Below are positions 7,403 to 16,199 of a stretch of 64,000 bases of DNA, piece by piece. The notes below the pieces were generated by a model that saw nothing but the letters and a program-made list of their open reading frames with translations, had not been told where the DNA came from and did not search any database. Both the position numbers and the translations under genes were made by a program. The DNA comes from Trichodesmium sp050015995 (GTDB lineage Bacteria > Cyanobacteriota > Cyanobacteriia > Cyanobacteriales > Microcoleaceae): assembly GCF_050015995.1 (NCBI RefSeq), contig NZ_JBNHEP010000047.1, forward strand, positions 62,001-126,000, read 5' to 3'. Each line of letters opens with the position of its first letter. Position 1 is the stretch's first letter.

Positions 7403-8593
7403 CTACAACATAAAACCCATTGACTCTAATACTTCCCTAAGTCGCTTGGCTTCGAGAGGGTTATATTTTTCATGCAAACTAATTGCTTTCCCAAACGCCT
7501 CTAAACTTTCTGGTACTTGACCAATTTTCAACAATACAACTCCCAAATTTTGATAAGCTTCTGGATAGTCAGCATCAAGTTGAATAGCTTTTTTATAAGA
7601 GGCGATCGCTTCAGTAAACCAACCCATTTCTTTCAAGACCATGCCTCGGTTGTAATGACCGACTGTAAATTTAGGGTCTATCTGTATAGCAATTTCATAG
7701 TTAGTTTTTGCTTTCTCTAAATTTCCTTCTTCTTTCAACAAATTACCTAAATTGTTGTATGCTCCTAATTTCAATTTAGGCAAAATATTTAATTCTGTTG
7801 CTATTTGATAATGACGCTTTGCCATTTCTTTTTCTTGCTTTTGTCGATAGGCAATTCCTAAGTGGTAATGTAGCTCATATAAAACAGTTTTATCTACCTC
7901 TGAATCTTGCAAACCTCGAAACAATAATTCCATCCCTTTTTCTCTTTCACCAACTTCTAAATATAAAGCTCCCAACTTACTACAAACATAAGCATCATTA
8001 GGATGGTTGCTCAGAAAACTTTCCATGGCTGCCTTTGCTCTTTCCAGTTTATTTTTAGAAGTAATTTCTCCCTTTTGATAACCCTCATGTAAAACTGCTA
8101 TTTCTGGCAAAGAAGCTATTTGCCAATCAGATTCTTTCGCTAAAATCTCAGAAATACTATCATCAACTATGGCGTGATAAGGTCGAGAAAATTTTATCTC
8201 TGGATGATTCCTAAAGAGACGAGAAACTAAAGAATAGGGAGATTGTTGCGCCCCTATTTCCTCTCTAATTAAATTAATTAAAATGTAGCGATCGCTCTTT
8301 ATTGCTTCTCTAATATGTGGAGCTATTTTTGGTGAGAGATATTCATCAGCATCTAATACTAAAACCCAATCACCCGTAATATATTTCAAAGATTCATTTC
8401 TTGCCGCTGCAAAATCATTACACCATTCAAAATAATGTACTTTTGCACCAAATTCTTGAGCTATTTCTGGCGTTCGGTCAGTTGAACCAGTATCCAAAAC
8501 AACCATTTCATCTACTACATCTTTCACACTTGCCAAACATCGTGGCAAATTTTTTTCCTCATTTTTAACAATAATGCAAAAAGTTAAATTCAT
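7403..8593 (-). CDS. glycosyltransferase family 2 with TPR repeats
   Basis: This is a 396-residue cytoplasmic protein. Residues 1-90 carry the GT-A signature of family 2 glycosyltransferases: LTFCIIVKNEEKNLPRCL, DTGSTDRT, and the DXD-like metal/nucleotide site in VLVLDADEYL. About residues 190-380 hold at least five tetratricopeptide repeats (for example AYNNLGNLLKEEGNLEKA and AYQNLGVVLLKIGQVPESL). This layout is common in cyanobacteria and resembles SunS-like and other TPR-linked transferases that modify proteins or cell-surface glycans. Acceptor and sugar are unknown. ATG at 8593 is preceded by GGGAGTA-type heptamers, which have replaced any ordinary ribosome site. It stands alone, with no sugar-pathway genes beside it. 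Confidence 0.85.
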   Translation of the reverse strand: MNLTFCIIVKNEEKNLPRCLASVKDVVDEMVVLDTGSTDRTPEIAQEFGAKVHYFEWCNDFAAARNESLKYITGDWVLVLDADEYLSPKIAPHIREAIKSDRYILINLIREEIGAQQSPYSLVSRLFRNHPEIKFSRPYHAIVDDSISEILAKESDWQIASLPEIAVLHEGYQKGEITSKNKLERAKAAMESFLSNHPNDAYVCSKLGALYLEVGEREKGMELLFRGLQDSEVDKTVLYELHYHLGIAYRQKQEKEMAKRHYQIATELNILPKLKLGAYNNLGNLLKEEGNLEKAKTNYEIAIQIDPKFTVGHYNRGMVLKEMGWFTEAIASYKKAIQLDADYPEAYQNLGVVLLKIGQVPESLEAFGKAISLHEKYNPLEAKRLREVLESMGFML

Positions 8594-8597
8594 ATTA

Positions 8598-8624
8598 GGG
8601 AATAGGGAGTAGGGAGTAGGGAGT
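8598..8624. repeat. heptamer tandem repeat upstream of the GT2 gene
   Basis: Three to four GGGAGTA/GGGAATA units lie directly in front of the minus-strand gene start. The rest of 8625-9007 shows no gene. Confidence 0.7.
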
Positions 8625-9007
8625 TGAATATTTATAATTCATATCTAGATTATGCAACTCCTTAATGCAATTCAGTTAATAATTTTTTCGACAAACAGAC
8701 GAATTTTTGTTTTATTTAAACCGTATTAGGCGACAATATTAAATCTGCTTATCAATCAAGAGCTACTTTTTCGCGCCTCTTGAATTATTCTACCTTCTAT
8801 CTATAGGAATCTGCGCTTATGTTATAACAATTTTTATAATACTTAATTTGAGCTGAAAACATGAGTAAATTCTGACTCCTTACTCCTAAGAGATAACCTC
8901 AATATTTGTAGCAAAAATTTATAAGAAGGGATATTTAAGTCAATAAATGATATTTATGGTATTTATTCTGACTCCTGACTCCTATTCCCATAATTTATAA
9001 AAGTTAC

Positions 9008-9045
9008 TAAAAAACCTCATTCTTACGATACTTCCGAATGAGGTA
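9008..9045 (-). terminator. intrinsic terminator of fasciclin gene 2
   Basis: On the minus strand CCTCATTC (9036-9043) pairs with GAATGAGG (9015-9022), followed by six T. Confidence 0.85.
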
Positions 9046-9102
9046 CGTTCAAAATATTTCTATCCTTTGATAGTAATCGCTAACAATAGAATCTAATACT
9101 AA

Positions 9103-9669
9103 TTATTTGGATGGTGTAATTACAGAATCGATAACATGAATTACACCATTACTTGCAGGTACATCTGGAATAATCACATTAGCGTCATCCACCTTTACAC
9201 CTGCATTGGAAACTTTAACGTAGATATCATCACCTTCAACAGTTTTTACTTTTCCAGATTCTAAATCTCCAGACGTTACCTTGCCAGGAACTACATGATA
9301 GGTCAGAATTTTGATTAATGTATCTTTGTTTTCTGGAAGTAATAAATTGTCTACTAATCCTGGTGGTAAAGCTCCAAATGCTTCATCAGTAGGTGCAAAT
9401 ACTGTAAATGGACCTTCTCCTTGTAGCACTTCTACTAAACCTGCAGCTTTTAGTGCGGCAGCTAAAGTATTGAATTGGCCTGCTTCTACTGCAGTTGAGA
9501 CAATATCTTGAGCGTAAGCAATTAGTACAGGTTGATTAACTACTTGCTGATTAGCTACTGCGGGTAGACTATAAAAGACACTAGCAAAGATTAGCCCTAA
9601 AGTAGCGCAGATTAATCCCAAGATATTGATGGACTTGTTGAAGAGAGCCAGAAGACTTTGGGTATTCAT
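9103..9669 (-). CDS. fasciclin (FAS1) domain secreted protein
   Basis: This is a 188-residue exported protein. Residues 1-40 are a signal peptide (hydrophobic GLICATLGLIFASVF, then AVA). Residues 54-188 are one FAS1 domain with the H1 motif (FTVFAPTDEAFGALP) and H2 motif (VIHVIDSVI). FAS1 domains mediate adhesion between cells or to matrix in bacteria and animals; a surface role is inferred. It is the downstream member of a tandem pair: the FAS1 part is about 80 percent identical by eye to the gene at 9898. It has its own terminator. ATG at 9669 has GGGAAA just upstream. Confidence 0.9.
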   Translation of the reverse strand: MNTQSLLALFNKSINILGLICATLGLIFASVFYSLPAVANQQVVNQPVLIAYAQDIVSTAVEAGQFNTLAAALKAAGLVEVLQGEGPFTVFAPTDEAFGALPPGLVDNLLLPENKDTLIKILTYHVVPGKVTSGDLESGKVKTVEGDDIYVKVSNAGVKVDDANVIIPDVPASNGVIHVIDSVITPSK

Positions 9670-9821
9670 GTTTTCCCAATTTCATTAACTACATTATTCA
9701 GACTAGTACAAAACTGGAAGTTATCTGAAAAATATTTCAAATATAGGACTACTTAAATAGGCTACAACATTTATAAATGCTCAAGTTTATTCAGGGATGA
9801 CTTTTGACTTCTGAGTATATT

Positions 9822-9860
9822 AAAAAACCCATTCATGAGCATAGTGAAGAATGGGCTTAC
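9822..9860 (-). terminator. intrinsic terminator of fasciclin gene 1
   Basis: On the minus strand CCCATTC (9849-9855) pairs with GAATGGG (9828-9834), followed by six T. Each fasciclin copy therefore ends separately. Confidence 0.85.
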
Positions 9861-9897
9861 TCTATATATTTCCAATAAACGGTATGAGGGTAATTAA

Positions 9898-10473
9898 TTA
9901 TTCAGGTAGAATTACTGTATCAATTACATGAATTACACCATTACTTGCAGGTACATCTGCTTTAACTACTTTAGCATTTCCAACCTTAACTCCTGCATCA
10001 GAAACTTTAACGTTTACTTTACTACCTTCGACAGTTTTTACCTTTCCAGATTCTAAGTCGCCAGACATTACCTTACCAGGAACTACATGATAAGTCAGAA
10101 TTTGTACCAGTTTATCCTTGTTTTCTGGCAATAATAACTTTTCCAATGTTCCTTTTGGTAAAGCTGCAAATGCTTCATCTGTAGGTGCAAATACTGTAAA
10201 TGGACCTTCTCCTTGTAGCACTTCTACTAAACCAGCAGCTTTTAGTGCCGCAGCTAAAGTATTGAATTGACCTGCTTCTACTGCAGTTGCTACTATATCT
10301 TGAGATTTAGAGTGACCATCAGCAATTTGTAGGGGTTGGTTAACTACTCTTTGAGTGGAAGATTTTTGAGAGAAGTTTGCTACTGCGGGTAGGCCGAAAC
10401 TAGCACTAACACCGACTAATCCTAAGATAGCGATCGCTTTTTTCACCACAGTTAAACTATTTTGGGCTTTCAT
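9898..10473 (-). CDS. fasciclin (FAS1) domain secreted protein
   Basis: This is a 191-residue paralogue of the neighbour at 9103. The signal peptide covers residues 1-33 (ends PAVANF). The FAS1 domain covers residues 58-191, with FTVFAPTDEAFAALP and VIHVIDTVI. The linker between signal and domain differs from that of the neighbour (extra SQKSSTQR and GHSKS), so the copies have started to diverge. A HIP1 octamer lies in the signal-peptide region. It is the first gene of the pair on the minus strand, 228 bases ahead of the second, but a strong terminator separates them, so they are probably expressed independently. Confidence 0.9.
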   Translation of the reverse strand: MKAQNSLTVVKKAIAILGLVGVSASFGLPAVANFSQKSSTQRVVNQPLQIADGHSKSQDIVATAVEAGQFNTLAAALKAAGLVEVLQGEGPFTVFAPTDEAFAALPKGTLEKLLLPENKDKLVQILTYHVVPGKVMSGDLESGKVKTVEGSKVNVKVSDAGVKVGNAKVVKADVPASNGVIHVIDTVILPE

Positions 10474-10722
10474 ACTTAATTTCTCTTTGCTTTTGTTAAA
10501 AAGTGTAAACTTAATTTACATATCTTAGCAAATTTTTAAGAAATGACAAGATAGTTTAGACTCAAGTACCTAAAATTAAATTTTCTATTTTTAATTGCTT
10601 CCCAGAGAATTCAGAGATAACTGGTCATTTCAGTTATCAGTTATCAGTACCTCCGGGTTTAGTCGGAGGCTTGAAATATGTATGGTGAATTTTTTTCATC
10701 CCCTGAAAAGGGGGAGGTTTGA

Positions 10723-10848
10723 CAGGGCAAACGCATCTTATTTTGAAGTTCTGACAGGGCAAGAATTTTAGCTATTTGAGTATTTATACTTATTGCTTCT
10801 ATAAGCCTTAACGACAAAAGCTTCCAGAATTTAGATGCGTTTGCCCTG
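10723..10848. mobile_element. MITE family F8, intact 126-bp copy
   Basis: It has perfect 16-bp inverted ends, CAGGGCAAACGCATCT and AGATGCGTTTGCCCTG, flanked by a 10-bp near-duplication, GGAGGTTTGA (10713-10722) and GGAGGCTTGA (10849-10858). Its right end supplies the last residues and stop codon of the gene at 10831. Upstream, 10620-10670 has CAGTTAT heptamers and a small CTCCG hairpin. Confidence 0.85.
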
Positions 10849-11655
10849 GGAGGCTTGAGAACTCGTTTGTTGGTCAAATCTATAACTTAAGACTTCTATT
10901 AATAAACCTTCCTGGGGTAGATCAGATTTGGCAATGGAAATCCTGTCCTGATTTACAACTCTGACTGGACTTCCCTCCATTACACTGAGAAAATCTTCCA
11001 AAGGAGCAATCTCACAGCTAGTTTCATCAGCAGCTTCGGTTTTGTAGTGAGTAGGAATTACAATCCTAGGTTTTAGCACTTCCAAAACCTTTTTTGCTTC
11101 CAAGGGGGTGTAAGCTTTTGGACCACCACCTACAGGAATTAGTAGTAAATCTGGACGGCCAATTAAAATCCGCTCTTCTATACCAATCGGACTAGCTAAT
11201 CCCCCTAAATGCAAAATCTTAATTCCTGCCTGTTGCCATAACCAAGCGACATTAGTGCCAAATCTACGTCCACCTTCTCTATCTTTAGCAGTACGAATTC
11301 CTTGAATTTGTCTACCGTTAACTTGATAAACTCCAGATTCAGATAACAACAGTGGTGGGGGATTAGTTGTAAAACCTTCTACGACTCCTTCATCTAATAA
11401 TCTACTGCTAATCAAAATTAAATCTGTATCTACTTTGGGGTCACGATATCCAGCAGTACAACCTATTTGGCGAAAAGGATTTACTAATACTTTAGTACCT
11501 CCACCTTCAAATAAAAAGCAAGTATGTCCTAACCATGTAATAGTTAAAGATTCTCCTGTTTGTGCCTGAGAATGGTGAAATTTAGATGTTAAACCTGTTC
11601 CTATTACAGTTAATAGACTTGCCTGTAGATAACGTATAAATTTTCGCCGTTTCAT
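10831..11655 (-). CDS. MBL-fold hydrolase-like protein, metal site degenerate
   Basis: This 274-residue protein resembles UlaG-type metallo-beta-lactamase-fold hydrolases: ITWLGHTCFLFEGGGTKVLVNPF at residues 38-60 and PTHYKT near residue 215. A basic signal sequence (MKRRKFIRYLQASLLTVIG) suggests export. The usual HxHxDH metal motif after the DLILIS strand is absent: the sequence there reads SSRLLDEG. Later positions (LHLGG, PTHYKT) remain. The protein may therefore have lost two-metal catalysis, or the family uses other ligands. The last residues, QGKRI, and the stop codon come from the F8 element at 10723. Without that insertion the same frame would run about 19 codons further to TAA near 10659. 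Confidence 0.75.
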   Translation of the reverse strand: MKRRKFIRYLQASLLTVIGTGLTSKFHHSQAQTGESLTITWLGHTCFLFEGGGTKVLVNPFRQIGCTAGYRDPKVDTDLILISSRLLDEGVVEGFTTNPPPLLLSESGVYQVNGRQIQGIRTAKDREGGRRFGTNVAWLWQQAGIKILHLGGLASPIGIEERILIGRPDLLLIPVGGGPKAYTPLEAKKVLEVLKPRIVIPTHYKTEAADETSCEIAPLEDFLSVMEGSPVRVVNQDRISIAKSDLPQEGLLIEVLSYRFDQQTSSQASQGKRI

Positions 11656-11790
11656 CTTAATTTGTTTGACTTTGAGTTTGACGCTATTTTCTCTTTTTAA
11701 TACTATACATCTCTGTTAGAGTTGTGGGAATAATTTTTTTAGGCAAGGAATAAAAAAGATAAGAAAACGAAGGATAAATCCAGAAAAAAA

Positions 11791-12605
11791 TTCTACAGAT
11801 AAGCAACTTCTAGGAGGAAATAAATTCCTTGTGATTAGGTGAAAATTTAGAGTTTTTTCTTGTCGTACTATTCTTTTTGATAATTACTAGAAAAACCAAG
11901 AGGCTCAAAANNNNNNNNNNNNNNNNNNNNNNNNNNNNNNNNNNNNNNNNNNNNNNNNNNNNNNNNNNNNNNNNNNNNNNNNNNNNNNNNNNNNNNNNNN
12001 NNNNNNNNNNATGAGTAGGTAAAAATTTAGAGTTGTTTCTTGCCGTACTATTCTTTTTGATAATTACTAGAAAAACCAAGAGACTTAAAAGTTGAATAAA
12101 TCGTGAAATTAAATTCTACAGATAAGTAACTTCTAGGAGGAAAGAAACTGCTGATGAGTAGGTAAAAATTTAGAGTTGTTTCTTGACGTACTATTCTTTT
12201 TGATAATTACTAGAAAAACTAAGAGACTCAAAAGTCGAATCAATCCCGAAATTAAATTTTATAGATAAGTAACTTCTAGGAGGAAATAAATTCCTGATGA
12301 GTAGGTAAAAATTTAGAGTTGTTTCTTGCCGTACTATTCTTGTTGATAATTACTAGAAAAACCAAGAGACTTAAAAGTTGAATAAATCGTGAAATTAAAT
12401 TCTACAGATAAGTAACTTCTAGGAGGAAAGAAACTGCTGATGAGTAGGTAAAAATTTAGAGTTGTTTCTTGTCCTACTATTCTTGTTGATAATTACTAGA
12501 AAAACCAAGAAAGTCAAAAGTAGAATCAATCCCGAAATTAAATTCTATAGATAAGTAACTTTTAGGAGAAAATAAATTCCTTGTGACTAGGCAAAAATTT
12601 AGTTC
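11791..12605. repeat. 143-bp tandem repeat array (with a gap)
   Basis: The unit start TTCTA(C/T)AGATAAG recurs at 12114, 12257, 12400 and 12543, exactly 143 bases apart, with an earlier copy from 11791 that runs into the gap. Units contain GTAACTTCTAGGAGGAAA and TTGATAATTACTAG and differ by a few substitutions. No coding signal is seen. The array ends about 60 bases before the sacsin-like gene. Confidence 0.92.
11911..12010. other. assembly gap (100 N)
   Basis: A run of exactly 100 N lies inside the 143-bp tandem array. The spacing across it (323 bases between unit starts) is not a multiple of 143, so the gap length is a placeholder. Confidence 0.98.
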
Positions 12606-12689
12606 TCCTTTTTTAATAATTGGTATACTACTCTAAGACGTTAGCCTTAAGGGCAAGGTTTAAATAAATTGGATAAACTAACAAAAATC

Positions 12690-15600
12690 ATGGCATCTAA
12701 TCCAGAAAAAATAGGTGGTAAATCTTTCTATCAATCTGAACCATTAATAGCTCGTCTTAGGGGAATTATTCGAGATTATCCAGAAGGTGTAGGGATTCTC
12801 AAAGAGTTAATTCAAAATGCTGATGATGCTAAAGCGACAAAAGTTGAAATTATATTAGATTGGCGAAGACATCAATTTAAAAATTTGCCTGACAATCGGA
12901 TGGAAAAATTGATAGGACCAGCAATTTTAGTCTACAACAATCAAGTTTTTCGAGACCAAGATTTTGAGAGTATTAAAAGTTTAGGGCAAAGTAAAAAATC
13001 CCAAGATTTACAAAAAACTGGTCGCTTCGGAGTGGGTTTTAATGCTATTTATCACGTCACGGATTTTCCGAGTTTTATTTCTCGGCAAAGTCTAATATTT
13101 TTTGACCCTCACGGTGCTGCTATTCCGGGAACTTCTCGACAGGAACCGGGGAGAGAATGGAATATTGCTGTTGAGAATTGGTATGAGCAATATCCTGATT
13201 TTATGAGGGTTTATGAAGCAGGTGGGTTGTTGTTTGGTACTGAGGATTTTCAAGGAACTTTGTTTCGTTTGCCTTTAAGAACGGAAATACAAGCAAAAAA
13301 TAGTGAGATTAGGAAACAAGCTTTCACGGAATCTAATGTTAGGGAATTGATTGAGGAGTTGGTTAAGTCTGGGGAGGAAATTCTTTTATTTCTCAAGTCA
13401 ATTACGGAAATTCGGGTTTATGAAATTCCGGCGGATGGTAATGGGGAAAAATTGGAAGTTCTTAGCATTGTTACTAAAAATATTTCTGAGGTAGAAGCTG
13501 CTAGAAATAAATTATTATCGGCTATTCCTGATGATGTGGATTCTCTAGTTCAACAGTGTCAAAATAATCCCGCTGCTTTAGTTTCAATTTCTTACCGCCA
13601 CGAAATAGAAACTGTCACGGCAGAAAGTACAATAAATTCAATTTGGAGAATAGTAGGAATTATTCGGACTGATGCTGAAGGGTTATTGGCAAAAGTTATT
13701 CGAGCTATGTATGAAAGTCAAGAAAAAGTAATTCCTTGGGCAGGTGCTGCTGCCCGAATTTCTAGCAGTAGTAGTGATGGAAATGTGAGGGAAGTTAAGG
13801 GGAAAATATATTGTTTTTTGCCTCTACCTTTAGAGTCAGAATTACCGATTCATATTAATGGCTTTTTTAACTTAAACAGTTCTCGTGATAATTTAAGTAG
13901 TGACAGTGGGCAAACAGGAAAAGATCGTCCTAGAGCAATTTGGAATTATCTACTTGTGCATCATGTTGTTGCTCATGCTTATGCAAATTTAATTACCGCT
14001 TTAGTAGAGGATATTGGCAAGTATCAACCACAAAAGTTATATGATTTTTTCCCGACAATAAAAGTTACTACTAGCAAAGCTTTAGAGCAACTATATATTT
14101 TTGTAATTAGGCTTTTATATGAGCGAAATGTTATTCAATCTGGTGTGGAATATTTAGAGGCAAAACAGAAAAGTGGGAAACAGGCGATCGCTACAAAAAA
14201 ATGGATTACTCCCGCAAAAGTTAAGGTGCTTCCTAAGAGTTGGCAAAGAAAATTAGTTGCTCCTTTAAGCGCGGATGAAATTGATATTTCTGAACCTCGA
14301 ATACCAGATAAAATTTTGTCTGCTTTTGCGGAAGCTGGTTGTAAAGTTGCTGAGTTGAAACCTGTAGATTTAAGGAATCATTTGAGGATGAATCAATCTT
14401 TAGGTTTGCCATTAAAAAATGCTCCTAAAGCAAGTCTGAAAAATCGGCAATGGGTAATAGATATGCTTGGTTATTGTGTGGAGGATAATTCTCAAGATTT
14501 GTGTGGTTTACCATTAGCTATTTTGGCTAATAATTCTCTGGAAGTATTTGGCTATGGTGCCAGAAATCCTATCTTTATTCCTACCTCGGAAATTCAAAGA
14601 GAAATATTTGTCGATTATCCAGAATGGTTTCTACATTCAGATTTGTGTCAAGGAATAAATCTCTACAGAAAAGAAGGAGTTTCATATATGAACGCCACTG
14701 AAGTTGCTAGAAATTTAACTAATATTGTTGATTCAACTGAGTGGCAACCTACTGGAGAAAATCCTCCTAATGAAAAGTGGTTAATTTTGGTTTATCGTTA
14801 TTTTACAAACGAGAATTTACCTGTAGATGAATTGAAGAAAATTCCATTAGTTCCTGGCAATGATGATCAGCTTTATCGAGGTGGTTTAATTGAAACTCCT
14901 TTGTTATGTAGAGATAATATTGATGTAGAAATTATTGCAGCAATCAAATATTTTGGCGTGAACTTAATTGAAGTATCTAAAGAACTTGAGGAGGCTATTT
15001 TCAAATTTTTTGATAGATATCCAGAAACACTAATTTGGAAAGTTACAGCACCAGATGTTTTAGATAGTTTATATGGAATTTACGAAAGTCAAGGTTTACC
15101 AATTTATCACCGACAGCACTATACAACTTTGCTAAATTATTTTGCAGATAGTCTCTGGTTAAACGGGGATAAGAAATATAGTCCTGCCAACAAAGAAAAA
15201 CTAAGTAAGTTACCAATATATTTAACAGTTACCGATGAAATTGTTAGTCTGGATGAGGAAAATATTTATCTACCTGCTGAGGGATATCAACCACCAGAAT
15301 TTATCGAAAATTTCCGACTTTTAAAATTAGGCGTAACTAAATATGAGTGGTTGCCACTTTTTAAATTTATTGGCGTTCCATTTTTAAGTAAAGCGCGATT
15401 AATTACTGACTGTTTGTTGCCGGAATATCCTACCCTGGCTCACGAGGAACAACTAATAGTATTAAGTTGGATTAGAGATAACTTTGGTAAAATTCAAACA
15501 GAACTAGAATCAGAAACAAACAGTCAAAACTTTGACAGATTTAAACAGCAAATTAAATCCGCAAGTTTAGTGCGATGTAACGACGGAAGATTACGCTCGA

Positions 15601-16181
15601 TAGAATCAATATATAGTCCGGAAATTGAAATAGTACCTCAAATTATGGGAAGTAAAGCTGCAATTCCAGATATGAATTTTTACTCTGATAAATCTGATGA
15701 GTGGCTTAACTTCTTTGTCGAGTTAGGCATGAAAAAAATTCTGACTGTGGCAGATTTATTAACATCTATAGATAATTTGATTCAGAAAGCAAATCGTTTT
15801 GGAGTAGATTCTGTCTCTGAATCTTTACTCAATATTTTTGACTATATATTAGATAACTGGGAAGATGTGAAAAGTGAAAAATTACTGCAAAGTCTCCGGG
15901 AAAAATATTGGCTACCCGCTGAAAGAAACCCAGAAGTCTTCAATCAATATGCTGCTGCTTTAATACCCAAACCTAAATTATACCGTCCCCAAGATTTATG
16001 TTTGATTGAAGAAGCACATTTAGTAGCTAGTCAAAAACCTATATTTGCTGGAAAAACTGAATTACTAAAAGAAAAAAATCGGCGCGAACTTGGTTTTATA
16101 ACTGTAGAATCAAATATGGTACTAGACCATTTCGAGACAATAATTAATTGGGGAGTAGGAAATAGGGAAGATGGAGAGTAG
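12690..16181 (+). CDS. sacsin-like giant ATPase, N-terminal part
   Basis: This 1163-residue N-terminal piece belongs to a sacsin-type protein. The GHKL/HSP90-like ATP-binding domain is at residues 10-250: YQSEPLIARLRGIIRDYP and GILKELIQNADDA (the Asn box), and GRFGVGFNAIYHVTD (glycine box). The rest consists of sacsin-repeat-like material. Proteins of this type act as chaperone-like or regulatory ATPases; some bacterial relatives sit in defence islands. ATG 12690 is preferred to the in-frame TTG 12669 because family members begin shortly before YQSEP. The C-terminus stops abruptly: after ETIINW the reading frame runs into heptamer repeats (GVGNREDGE) and a 1.3-kb tandem array. The continuation lies at 17579. 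Confidence 0.8.
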   Translation: MASNPEKIGGKSFYQSEPLIARLRGIIRDYPEGVGILKELIQNADDAKATKVEIILDWRRHQFKNLPDNRMEKLIGPAILVYNNQVFRDQDFESIKSLGQSKKSQDLQKTGRFGVGFNAIYHVTDFPSFISRQSLIFFDPHGAAIPGTSRQEPGREWNIAVENWYEQYPDFMRVYEAGGLLFGTEDFQGTLFRLPLRTEIQAKNSEIRKQAFTESNVRELIEELVKSGEEILLFLKSITEIRVYEIPADGNGEKLEVLSIVTKNISEVEAARNKLLSAIPDDVDSLVQQCQNNPAALVSISYRHEIETVTAESTINSIWRIVGIIRTDAEGLLAKVIRAMYESQEKVIPWAGAAARISSSSSDGNVREVKGKIYCFLPLPLESELPIHINGFFNLNSSRDNLSSDSGQTGKDRPRAIWNYLLVHHVVAHAYANLITALVEDIGKYQPQKLYDFFPTIKVTTSKALEQLYIFVIRLLYERNVIQSGVEYLEAKQKSGKQAIATKKWITPAKVKVLPKSWQRKLVAPLSADEIDISEPRIPDKILSAFAEAGCKVAELKPVDLRNHLRMNQSLGLPLKNAPKASLKNRQWVIDMLGYCVEDNSQDLCGLPLAILANNSLEVFGYGARNPIFIPTSEIQREIFVDYPEWFLHSDLCQGINLYRKEGVSYMNATEVARNLTNIVDSTEWQPTGENPPNEKWLILVYRYFTNENLPVDELKKIPLVPGNDDQLYRGGLIETPLLCRDNIDVEIIAAIKYFGVNLIEVSKELEEAIFKFFDRYPETLIWKVTAPDVLDSLYGIYESQGLPIYHRQHYTTLLNYFADSLWLNGDKKYSPANKEKLSKLPIYLTVTDEIVSLDEENIYLPAEGYQPPEFIENFRLLKLGVTKYEWLPLFKFIGVPFLSKARLITDCLLPEYPTLAHEEQLIVLSWIRDNFGKIQTELESETNSQNFDRFKQQIKSASLVRCNDGRLRSIESIYSPEIEIVPQIMGSKAAIPDMNFYSDKSDEWLNFFVELGMKKILTVADLLTSIDNLIQKANRFGVDSVSESLLNIFDYILDNWEDVKSEKLLQSLREKYWLPAERNPEVFNQYAAALIPKPKLYRPQDLCLIEEAHLVASQKPIFAGKTELLKEKNRRELGFITVESNMVLDHFETIINWGVGNREDGE

Positions 16182-16199
16182 GATAGGAAACAAGTAAAA

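Noticed and set aside
10659..10877. Separate 72-codon minus-strand gene
   Set aside because: It is the MITE plus the probable lost C-terminal end of the MBL-fold gene, not an independent gene.
11791..12605. The 143-bp array as a CRISPR
   Set aside because: Units are uniform along their whole length, with no constant-repeat/variable-spacer alternation and no cas genes nearby.
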